Source of the DNA: Patiria pectinifera
Taxonomy: Eukaryota; Echinodermata; Asteroidea; Valvatida; Asterinidae
Assembly (NCBI GenBank): GCA_029964075.1
Contig: CM057140.1
Coordinates: forward strand, 10,620,643 to 10,684,642
Direction: 5' to 3'
DNA length: 64,000 nucleotides
Position 1 is the stretch's first letter, and the number at the start of each line of letters is the position of its first letter. Both the position numbers and the translations under genes were made by a program. The notes below the pieces were generated by a model that saw only the letters and a list, made by a program, of their open reading frames with translations, was not told the DNA's origin and did not search any database. Shown piece after piece: positions 13,401 through 25,400 of the stretch.

Positions 13401-16400
13401 CCAATCCCCCATCTACATATGTGATGCGATCAAGCTAAATGAGTCGTTTGTTGGGAATTTTAATTTGGAGATACAGGCCAAAATAGGGCCACTTCATCGC
13501 ATCACATCATCACATCGCTTGGTGTTCCGACATCCATAATTTTTGAACTAAAGATGGTATAAGCATGCGGTTTTAATGCTGAGGTTGTTCTCTTTTCAAA
13601 TCTGTAATAAAAAATTTTTTGACCAGGGTCGACAAACGACTCATGTAGCTTGATCGCATCATATACCGGTATGCACAAGTATGGTAGTCTTGCCCCCTCC
13701 CCAAATTAATCCACCTTACATTGTAAATCAAACCACATTTTGAATTGAACTACACATGTACTTCAGGCCAATCTCAATGAGCTGCTACTTAGCACACAAA
13801 AAATTGCTTAGCCCCCAAAAAACTTGCTTAGCGCAGTCATGTTATGCACGGCAAAAAGCAGGGCCCAATGTAATAGCTCTGCTTACTGTAGGCCAAAAAT
13901 CCCTGCTTACTCTAGCAGAGAATGTTGTGCTTATGGTTAGCATGTATTTCATGGGTTAGCAAGGAATCTCGGTCTATGCACATCCTTACATCCTGTTATT
14001 TAGGATTCTGTGTTTACAGGGTTAGCACAGAATGGTGATCGTAGGTGCGGAATACTGTCATGAAAATGGGTCCTGACCATGCACATTGCTTGTAACTGTT
14101 CTTAGCTGATTTATGCTAAGCACATATTTTTGTCACCCTGCGTTCCATGCGACTGGCCCCTCTGATCTCACATCGTTATGAGCTTTGTGCAAGGGGCCAG
14201 AAAGCACATGGCACTGTGCCCGCATCGCAGCGCAGGGAGCTACTGAATAAACCATCGGCTAGGCTCTTTCCCTTAACACCTCCCAACCCATCGCCGTCAT
14301 TGTTCATTTAACCAGCGATGTATCTGACCGTTTGGCTGTCCCCATAGGTGCTAAACGGCAATAAAGAAAAGAACTCCTGGCTATCTATCCCTCGAGGGAC
14401 TTCTGTGTTTGCTCCTTAGCAGACAGTAAGAAATGAAGTCAGCTTTCTCATGTCGTTAAATGATAACTGACTTATTATGATTTCTAATGCATGAAATTGA
14501 TACTGCCCAATTAAAAATTGACCAGTTTACCGGGAGTGTGCTTGCAAGTATGATGGAATGTAACATGTGGTCTGTTTATTAATTAATTTTCAGATGGTTA
14601 GTTAAGAATGCCATTAGTGAGATATCTAAATGTTTTAATTCTTTGAAATTAAATGTCCTTTACTGGTAATTGTGAAATTGATCAGCCAAATAGCGTCACA
14701 TGTTCGTAAAAGGTACTTTTAAGTAATAGGTATTTTTACAAATCTTTGCACAGTGGTACCGGTAATCCACAAGAATAGTCAACATTTTCACCAACATACC
14801 GATACAATATGTACAGATATTCAGATTAGAGCTGTCCATTTCGAATAATTTACTATTCGATTACTCAAAACTGTGTTTGACCGAATATTCAGATATTCGA
14901 AACTGCCAGCTGCCAATGCGTGCTGTGCCGTTCAAAAGTTGCATGCAGAGCACGCCAGTTAAAATTTGTGTGCGGCGATCGATATGGAGTGTTTTGCAGT
15001 AAGCATTTTATAAATGTCAAGGGCTTTCACCTGCTAAAAGGATGGAAACAATGAACGACCATCAACAAAAAAGTTACCGTGAACCAAAAAAAGTGGTACC
15101 TGACAATAAATTTGCCCCAACTTTATGATAAAGTAACATCACAGTTGTGTGTGTATGTGCGTAGTTTTTTTGTTTTCAAATATTTCAAAGCGGCAAAGAA
15201 TTATTCTTATATTGGGTTGATGATCGATATTCAAATATTTGGTATATTTGGGACAGCCCTTATTCAGATGTCACACTGATTGAAAATGCTCTTTTTATTG
15301 CAAATGAAAAATTAATAAGCCAAAGAAATATTTCTGTAAGACTCATTTTGTGGTTTCCTATCTCAAATAGTTGAATAGTTGGGTTGATGTGTACATTGCA
15401 GTTTAAACACTCACTTGCTCAGTAATTTACATGTGACATCCTATCACGTCTACACGTGCACGTACACGGCATGCTTGAATGGCAAAAGCACACTGCTCCC
15501 CGACACCGTGTTGCAAGAACACACGTGTGCATGTAACACATTAAGTAGCAGCTCACTGAAGTGCAAAGTTGAGTAGCAGCGATCACCGAACATTTTGTTT
15601 GCGTGGTAAGCCTCCACAATTAGTTATTCATTAGAACTCGCTCCTGTGAAGCATGAATAATGTGGTCATTTGAAGAAGAACAAAAAAATTATGTTCAAAA
15701 GTCAGTACATTGTAAATCAACAAGTAATGGATTTGGTATGGGTCACGCTGCTAGTTCTACTGGAAAGGGTTGTGCCAAAGTGTCGCTGGTTGATTTTGAC
15801 TGCAATGAAAGTGAGAAAAGATATGAGAGATAACTTTATCTTTCGCGTTTACATATTACAATTTCATGATCAGTATGTTCTTAAAAATCACTAAGAACAG
15901 GTGAAACTGAAAGAGGACATACAACATCCTTGTACCCTCAGGCAATGACACACTGCATTTTCAAGTTGCGCATCATGTTGGGCCTGCTTTACATGTAAAG
16001 ACTGCGATGGCGCCGCACATCAGTGCCTCAAGTGTAGTGAGGAACTTTTGCGTGCCGGATCCCAACCGGCGGAGCATGTTGTTTTCCGGTGACAATATGT
16101 CTGGGGTGCGGTGAAGATCAGCTCAGATCAATAATTTACAGAGTGTCGAGTCCACTAGCCCCAGCTTTCCGTTCTGGCAAAGGTGTCATGATCCTGCTCA
16201 ATGCGTGCAGAAGCGCGTCCTTCGCAAGGTGTGGCGGTACCTTAAAAAAAAATGAAACAAGCTTGTATTACTACCAGTAGCAATATCTTGGATTTCATAA
16301 AGCAGACCTGTAAGCACCGTTGATATCAGAATTTTAAATAATCGATATGAAATCCAATATCGACAATATTCGATAAATGCATATCGATTATCCCATGTAA

Positions 16401-19400
16401 AAGTTGAAGACCATAAAGATGACACTTTGATTAAAAAAAGCAAAACAATCTTTAAGCCCCAATTTTCCACGGCTTTCTCTGGAGCATATTGCTCAACTTT
16501 TTAAAACAAATCTCAGCACTGAGAGTTTGTCCAGAACGTATGGTTGCTTCCGAGGTTTTACATCGAAGTGGACCGTGAATTTCAGCGAACTCAAGAGCAC
16601 AAAGCAACGCCGCTTGGCATTTCACAATGTTTTTATTTTGAGTCACAAGCACAAGTTGCAGCCGCTTTTTATTTCACTATACAGCAAACGTTAAACACAA
16701 AGTAAAAGCACAAACGGGAGATTTATTTTGATGACAATCCGGCGCATTTTCGATATTTTTGATATCTGTCCTCAGTATCGATCATTTTGATATTTCAGTG
16801 TGATTAAAAAAAAATGTTATCAGCATATGGATATCAAAATAATATTGAATAACTAGTAATAATATCGATATATCGACAGTGCTTACAGACCTGTGAACCC
16901 TTTGCTTTGCTGACAAATTCCCTTGCATGAATTTCTGTATTTTTGAACATACATGTAGAAGCATGGCTACACCAAGAATTGGAATCACAAAATTATAACT
17001 TTCAATTATGCTGTAGATTGAGCATGGAAACTTACACGTACTGGGCATCTAGTCTGTTACTCATTGTGGGCCACTTTTTAAGATAAAATTTGACACAAAA
17101 AGTAAAACTGTTAACATCTACCAGCTTTGTTTTCCCCTACATTTTATGCACGAATATACTTGTCTGAAATATCCATTTGCTGAATCAATTAAAGAAAAGC
17201 AATACTTCAAAACAAGTCCTGCTGTTATCACTGATATACTGACTATTCAAATTGACATCTATCTGTGTGGTCATCTGCATATCCCATCTGATCAGCACCA
17301 CGTCTGCTGCAACTTGAAGCCTGCTTACTTTTTTTTTGAACATCCGTCCAGATGGCATTTCATATTCAGAGTTCGCAAAAGTTCAAGGAAAGGAAGAAAA
17401 TGACTAAACAGAAGATTCCTGTGAATTAATTTGTCTAAGGTCTAAGCTGACCTATGAAAAAGAGCACTGTGCATAGCACGGTTCATACCTGATCTGAATT
17501 AGAATTGAATTTGACGTCATGAAACATTTGCTGTGAAATTCTTCCAATTTGAAATATGTTCAACTTTTATGAATTCGCAGCGCGAATACTTGCCATGACG
17601 TCACAAATTCGCGTTTGCTTTCGCTTTTGCGCCGGGTACATGTATGAACCAGTCTTAACTTGTGCAACTGACGTTGGTTTCAGAATACATGTAGCTTTGT
17701 CATCCCTATGAATTGAAACATGCCAATGATTGTTGGTTGTCCACTGTGACACTAAGGTTTGAATCCTTGTTTGCAGCTTGGTTTTTTTGTTTTTGTTTTA
17801 AATTAACACATTTTCTGGATTCAAGTTGATGCATTTAGCATGTTGATGAATGTCCCCCTCCCATTATAAAAAGAACATTTTGTAAAGCACATCGTCATGA
17901 AGATCTGATCTAAAATTGTTAATTTACCAAAATTCATGGCTTGTATACTTTTAGGTCAAGCTTTCATTGGATGTATGCACACGTCCACTCATATTACAAT
18001 GTAATATGAGTGGACATGTGCGGCATCTGTAAATATGGCCATGCCAAATGAATTGTATGCACTGTTGATCATGCACAAAGTAAACTACAAAATATCAATT
18101 GGCCTCAAACTAGGAGGGTACGTACTTTTTGGTGACGTTGTTTCAAAAGGAAATGATCTAGTTTGTTTAAGCGAAATGCCACAGTCTAATGACCATCGCT
18201 GACATCATGAAATTAGCCTTGCTTTTGTGATATTTGGCTTTTAGTGCTAAAAGGGCCCTGAGCGTTTATTTTTGTTTGAGTGATGCAAAAAATATAGCTC
18301 TTGCGTACGAACGTGCAAAACCTGGGATCATATGCATCTTTCAGGCTTAACAAAACATTCCTGCTGAACGTTTCACCTCTGAAGTGAAATGGATATTAGT
18401 CTCCCATGTGTGGTTGACTCGTCATTTCATCATTGCTCTTAAAATAGGACGGACGGTATCGCGATGGGAAAAAAATGATTCAAAGACCTTTACAAGACAC
18501 ACTTCATGGCTATTCCCCGGAACGATCACTCATCGCACACTCCACATGAAAGCAATCTTGGAGTTGAATTTGCAAGAAATATGCCAAATGGCGGGGCGCC
18601 AGCGCAACACAACTCAATAATGTTCTCAAGCCTTAATCGAATGTTAATAATGCACTGTACGGCAAGAAATATTACACCGGTGCCCATTGCTTGAGTACTT
18701 GGCACTTCCATGCGTTTTTTGTGATATGTGTTTAATTACATGTAGTTACCCATAAACTCTTGTTGATCTACTGCCAATATTTAAATTCTTGCACTGACTC
18801 TGCATCTACATACTTAGGAAACTAGAAAGCACTCGGAGAGCACAAACCTCCGCCAAGGCTAAACAATTCCCTGCCACATTGTCAGTACAAAATCAGTCCA
18901 AAATCTAATCAATTTGTACTTGTACCAAGGACCACCCCTTAAAAAATTTTCATGAAATCCGTCCATAACTTTTTGAGTTATCCTGTTCACAGACAAACCA
19001 GCCAACCCACCAACCAACAAACAAACAATCAAACAAACAAACCAAAGCTGATGAAAACATAACATCCTTGGCTGAGGTAATAAGTTTTGTTCAGGGAAAA
19101 GACTGGTCAGTCCATTTTTTTCAAAGTTCAGCTCCTACCCCCTGCTGAAATCGTCCAAATAAATCACATTCCTTCGGCCATTCTCGGCATTCCTCAGGAA
19201 AGGGCCCTGGTCATTCAGCAGGCACAGCTGTCTGGTTATAGAGGAGGAGTGTCAGGCTTTTTTTTTATTATCTGCAAGATTTAAGAAGAAAACAAGAAGC
19301 AGTAAAGGGTATGGAAATGTTGGTGATGATATCTGTTGTGCGATGATAGATGAGGGATTATTATTTGATTTGAAAGACAAGCGCTGTTGGCTTACTGACA

Positions 19401-22400
19401 TTTCAAAAATGTCCTGACATTTTATGCTTTGCTTGTGCCTGCAATCGCTTAAAGAATTGGAACTTGAATGTGGGTGTGCTAACACTAAGCTTTGATGTGG
19501 AAGCACAAAATCTCTCCCCCCCCAAAAAAAGTGAAATTATCAAAAACAAAGTTCCACTATCAAAAACAAAGTTCCACTGAATATATGTAGGCCAAAGGGC
19601 TTCCGACTTAATGCTTGGCGTAACTTCTGGACTTTCCTGATTCCGATCTGTTTACAGAATTGTGTTCAATCATCCATGTTTCCCGACTGCTAAATTTACA
19701 CACACAAATCGCACGGGGGGAACTTCTATTGACTTTCCCCTGCCAGAATTCCTCAGTCTTTTTAGAAATGGTGCATTCTTGCAAGAGAATTGAGTTTTCA
19801 AAGCGTCTCCTGCGCCATTTATTCAGGCTCTCTTTTCATGAAGGAAAAAAGAAAGCCCAGTAATTACCTTCAGGCTTGCAGGTTCCCCAGAGGTGATGAA
19901 AACCTCTTTTGAAAGTCTTGCCCCCTCCCTTTTGTCCAAGGGTTCCTCAAGGCTCCTTCCAGGGACCTGTCTTACACCCCTCTAGTACCCCTGCTCAATT
20001 GACTGTTACTCAACAGTTGAATGCTTGTCAATAAGTGCTTTCTTCCTTTTGGTTCCTTGGAAAAGATATGTGCTGTTCAGCCCCTTCGTTTTTCAAACCT
20101 CTGCTAAAGTTTGCTGTCAGTATTTTCTACAATTTCTAAGGGCTTTTTTTTATGAGCCTCTACTCACTTCCTTTCAAATGTGCTAAAATTTCCGGCAGTT
20201 TAAAACTTTCTAATTTGTAAAACTGTAATACCAATTGACAGCTTTTTCCTGGAATAGGAAGAAATAAATAAACTACCATGTTAACCGCGTGTAAACTCGT
20301 AATTGTTTCCAAATAATATTGAAAGGGTCTTTCCGGAATCTGCCAAAAAAATCCAGCACTGTGCCATAACTCGGTGGTCACAACCTCTTCTCATGTAGAA
20401 TGCTCTGTTCATTCATACAAAATGTACTTCAAACGAAAACGGGACGTCAAAACCCATGTGAAGCACAGTACTAAATTGCAACAGAATGCTGCAAACCCCT
20501 GGGTTTGATATTGAAGAGTTTGGGCTAGTGTACGTCCGTAGTCCTATAGTCCATGTACAGAAAACATTAACGTACATGCACTTTTGTACAATTTGCAATC
20601 AGTACAGACAAAAGTCAATTCCATAAACACAGGTGGCTTACTTTCCTGTACACCTGTCTTATTAAAAATGTACATGTACATGCACATGTAATTTCCAAGT
20701 GCAAAATTACTACAAGTGTATATAAATCGGCACTTTCAAATTCATAAATCATAGCAATATTAATTTACAGGCATGCAACTTTTCCTCGGATCAGCTGATT
20801 TCCTCGTTTTTCACTTCACACTTAGATGCCATTCAAAATTGAAAAACAGCGTACAAAGTCTTGTAAAGATTGGAGTTTCCTCGTTTTTGGTTTCTTCCAA
20901 GTTGCATGCCTGAATTTAAGAATTCATTGTGTATGTATTATTTCCTACATGCATAAAGTGAAAAGCATAAACATCCCCAAATTCTTGAAATATTTTTCTT
21001 CAGAAGTTGCTTCCGGGTCAGAAAAATCAATTTCTGCGGTATTATGGCCCAGTGGCCCGTATTATTACTTTGTGGTAGATCAAACTTTTGCAGGTCAAAA
21101 CCCCGAATTTGGCACCAAGCAACCAACACCCTAGTGTGCTGTGGGGAGGCCCTCTGTCACAGCGTTGGTCTCTCACCCACTGAACAGTGTTCAGTTTACT
21201 GATGTTTGCGGCAATATTGTGTAGGAGTATGGGGGCGTCATTGTAGCCGGCCTGTTCACAGAGTGGCCTTGGGTAACCCATTTTGAGTTTTCTGACAAAC
21301 AAAAATCAACAAATCAGCAATAATATCACGCATGAGTAGTCATACTATGAACTGGAAATGACAATTGAGTTTTACTGAATATTCACACTCGGAAACTGTA
21401 CCTGTACTGAGGCAACACAAGGAAGAACACACATTCATTTTGAACACAATCGGTCAACATTTTCAGCCAACTTTTATTACCAGTGGAAAACCTAATCATT
21501 ACATCAATTTTGTTTTCGTCTTTTTCAGTCAACCTCAAGAGAGCAGACACATGAATCCTTGTTGTAGTTTGTCACAATAAACTTGACCATCAGTTGTCAT
21601 TTCGGTGGTTCATTTTATGGACGGGGTGAAATACGTACATGTACAATATCCATTAATTACTTGAAATTTACAATGATCTCTGTCACAACACACAAATGAG
21701 ACATTCAACATAATTTTGTCTAATCTGTGATAAGTTTGACCGTTATTACATAAACTTAACCCACAAAATTATTCACAAATTCTATTTACAGTGCAGCTAG
21801 TGTACTACATGTAAATTTACCATTCACTGAAGTACCAGTATGGCTTTAGGCACAAATGAAAACATTCCAAGTTCATAAATAACACAGAAACAGTCTTGCG
21901 ATTGTGTAGGGGAATGCCTGCTGTCAGCCAGCTTTTATTGCCAGGAATTCACTTTCTTTTCTGAAAGGGCGGCTCCTGACGTTTCAATGAAGTTGGCATT
22001 CCATCGCTGGCCCAGTATGCTGGACTTTTATTGTGGGCCGGCCTTGACTGCCTTTTGTGGTGGAGATGAAATGGAGTGTTTTTGTTTAGGATCACAATTG
22101 GAGAAGAAAAAAAAATCAGTTGAAAAAGCATTCAGTTATACTACCTACATGTGTATAGTCGGTGAATTGTATAAAAGATGAGATGATAAAATACATTTAA
22201 ATGAAGGAATTGTGCTTATTACAAACTACATGATGTATATGTATAAGTGTACATTTGGAGGCTATATTTAGAATTCCTACACTCGTAAGACATATTCCAT
22301 TAAAAAAGCAATTAAGTTCCAGAGATTAAGTTATGAAATATAATGGAGAATTCATTATGAAGTGTCGCTTCTGGTTGATGCAAGAAAATCACGGCTCAGT

Positions 22401-25400
22401 TGCTGACTCGGCTCTAGGCACTTTACCACATTGCATAAAATTACAATTAACGTTTAAAATAAACGGCACTGCGAGGATGAATTATTAAAGTTGATTATCC
22501 TTGGGAACTTTTCCTTTCGTTCCCACCTCGTTAGGATTGGGAGCTTAGCGATAATGCCGGGGACGATCCGGGCGAAAAATTTATCGTTTAACAATTTAGC
22601 GTTTCCCAGGTGTGGGAACGGATTGCGGCTGTCCAAATCCAATTGGGAGGTGTCGGGACAAAGTACCAGTCTGCCGTCACTGCGACTTGATCTTTCTATC
22701 ATTCATTTGCCGCCGGCCGTTAAACTTAAAGGCAATACGGTGAATCTCGTTACGAAGTCAAACACCCGTTTAATTTTGGAGTTGACATCGACGTGTAAAA
22801 GGATTACGTTGGCCGGCAATGTCGGAAAAAGAAACTTTTGTCTATTAAAATTGGGTATTCACATTTAGATTGCATATTTTGTCGATCGACTTGAAGGAAT
22901 TGGGCTTTGTTTATTTCTTCTATCTGGAACTGTACCTCAGAAAATTCTTATGGATATCGACAGAAATTCTTGTCTCAATTGTCGTGAGGTGTATAATAAC
23001 AAACACATGCATTTTTCATTTGGCGAGGACGCGAAAGCCACCAGACTGTGTAGTTCTCCATATGTGACCCTCAGTGAAATGTCGTGCCGGTATCAACTGC
23101 TGTTTCATGTAGATGATCCTGTCAGCATAAAACAGCCTTACAAGTTACAGTACACATCAGACTTTTCACTTTCATGCTAATGTATTCACTTCCTGTTTTT
23201 TCTCTTTTCTTTCTACAGTTCAACTTTGTAGGCAGAATACTTGGGCCTCGTGGCATGTATGCCAAACAGCTTGAGAAGGAGACAGGGTGCAAGATCATGA
23301 TCCGAGGAAAAGGTTCCATGAGAGACAAAAAGAAGGTAACAATTTTTCCCCAGAAAATATCCAGTACCGGTACCTTTTCCTAAGGAAGAGGTGAAAAAAA
23401 AAACAACCAAAAATCTACGGAAAGTTATTCAATCTTGCAAATGTAATTCGAGTTAACTCTTTTGTTTTCAGTCATAGGCACAGGCACATTTTTCAAAAAT
23501 GTATGAAATTTACGTTTCAATATCCCAAATACAAAGATAATTTGATAAATAATGCCAAAACCTTATTGAAAACCTTAAATACAAAACCCATAAAGCTTTA
23601 GTAAAAAATAGTTTGCTATTTCATTTATTTTAAATTTCAAAACACAGGACATTCTCTTAACATACATGATTAATTTTATGCTTGAGAAAAAAATGGTATT
23701 AAGAATCCCCAACCCTCCCCCTTCCAAAAAAATGTTAAGGTTTAGGAAAAGAACCCCATATCTCATCCAGAATTGGCATGACTCTTGATTTACATGTATG
23801 TGCAAGTAAGAGTCACTTTCTAATTAAGTGGTTATCCATTTCCTCGCGTCTCGTGTTTGTGTACTTTCGCATTTTATAAATACGCCCAGCTTTTGTGCCG
23901 TCAGTGTATAGCCAACATCACCCTAACCATCGCTCACTCGCGGGACCCGTGTCGCTAGCCACTCTCGTGTTACACTCATTAGCGCTGCTCTACGCTGGCC
24001 CCGGCCCTATTGCACAATGACTCTACCAGCTGGCCGAACTATGCGGTGGCAGGTTACCGGTTTAGATATCATTTCATAACGGGGGAACCGGGCAGAAATG
24101 CCACGCAAAGGTAACACCATCCCCCCTAGTTCCTGAAATTCTTTATTGGCTCTCGCCAGATCCGGTGTGATCCGACCCACCTTGGAAAAACATATTTCTT
24201 TTGGTATTTGGCCTTCTCGTTATCTCTAGCTTTGGGGGGGAAAATTGAGATGGACCCCGGCTGAAACCGAACCTTCCCGGAGAAAATTTAGTCCTAACAT
24301 CGCTGGAAAAACATCTGTCATATTCAGCTTGTGGGGTGTACAAATACCTTCTGTGGCAAAAGTTTCAATTTCTTTTCGCAAGAAAACCAATCCATTAGGA
24401 AGGTTTTGTTGTTTACTAGCAATTCTGCCTATGGTTGTTTCTGCCGGGCAGAAGGTACCGACTTGCGAGTACTGTACTGCCATATCAATAATTTATTTGA
24501 CTAGAGATAACGATATTTTATTTCATTCTCATCAATACAATTTATATGCGGCTCATCTGTCTTCATGTGTCTGTTGGCTGCGGGAGTAGTGGCGGCCAGT
24601 GTTTAATATTCTCACGGCCGCGCACTATCAATGAGACCTTGACTTTTCATTTTCATTTCAAAGAAGCAATCAGCTTCTCCTTCTGCCTTGCGATCCTTCC
24701 CACCTGCCCCCGGTCTGTGTGAAACATTCAGCGTACCCCGGTAGCTTTGAGGAAAAGCTGTAAAATTATGCAAATCTTTAATCTTGTCGAATCAAAACAA
24801 GTAACAGGAAATTCCACAGTAGCCTTTTCAAGAGCCTGTTCATTTCACTCGTAGAATCCTAACATTAAATGATTAAGCCCATACTACCGGTATATAGATA
24901 AAAAAAAAAATCATTTTTGCTGAGGTTAAGAAATTGTTGGGAAAAAAATGCATTTAGATTTTGGATGAAAGTTTGAAAGTGTATAGTTTCATAAGATCAA
25001 AAGTCCCCATGTGGTTTGAAAGTGTATGGTTTCGTAAGATCAAATCTCCCCATGTCTGTAAATATTTTCCTCTTTTCCAACAACTGCATTTGGAGTATTT
25101 TAAAGGATTCAATATGACAGAGTTCAGACACCATTACTTCACATGGGGCTTGATGTTCCATTTTAGTCAAAGAACAAAACCACACATGCTTTTTGGACAC
25201 AGTAAAGTGTTGGATTTTGTGAGATTTAAGAATGTTCACCATTTCCATGGGAGCTGTATCGACCCCAATCCTCTAGGAATTTTTGGCGAGAACCCATCCT
25301 GAATCCTCTAAAATCCTCCACTGTGTTGGAAGCCCACTGTCCATGTAACGTGGTGATTGGACTTTCTCAATCCCCCAAAACCTCCTGAAGTCAATTTCAT

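Larger units (their letters stand above)
10454..23218 (+). other. QKI intron between exons a and b (12.8 kb)
   Basis: Starts gtaagt and ends ctacag. Contents: CpG-rich patches at 10770-11110, 12900-13180 and 22390-22870; a nested hairpin element (11542-11686); a MITE (13420-13663); a GCTTAGCA-type element (13764-14075); two hAT-like elements (14827-15261, 16311-16885); and an interspersed repeat (18835-19083). No further coding exon was recognised. Confidence 0.85.

Noticed and set aside
22491..22868. 125-codon + frame in the CpG-rich patch
   Set aside because: An overlapping long frame exists on the other strand too; low stop density follows from higher GC. No recognisable domain.
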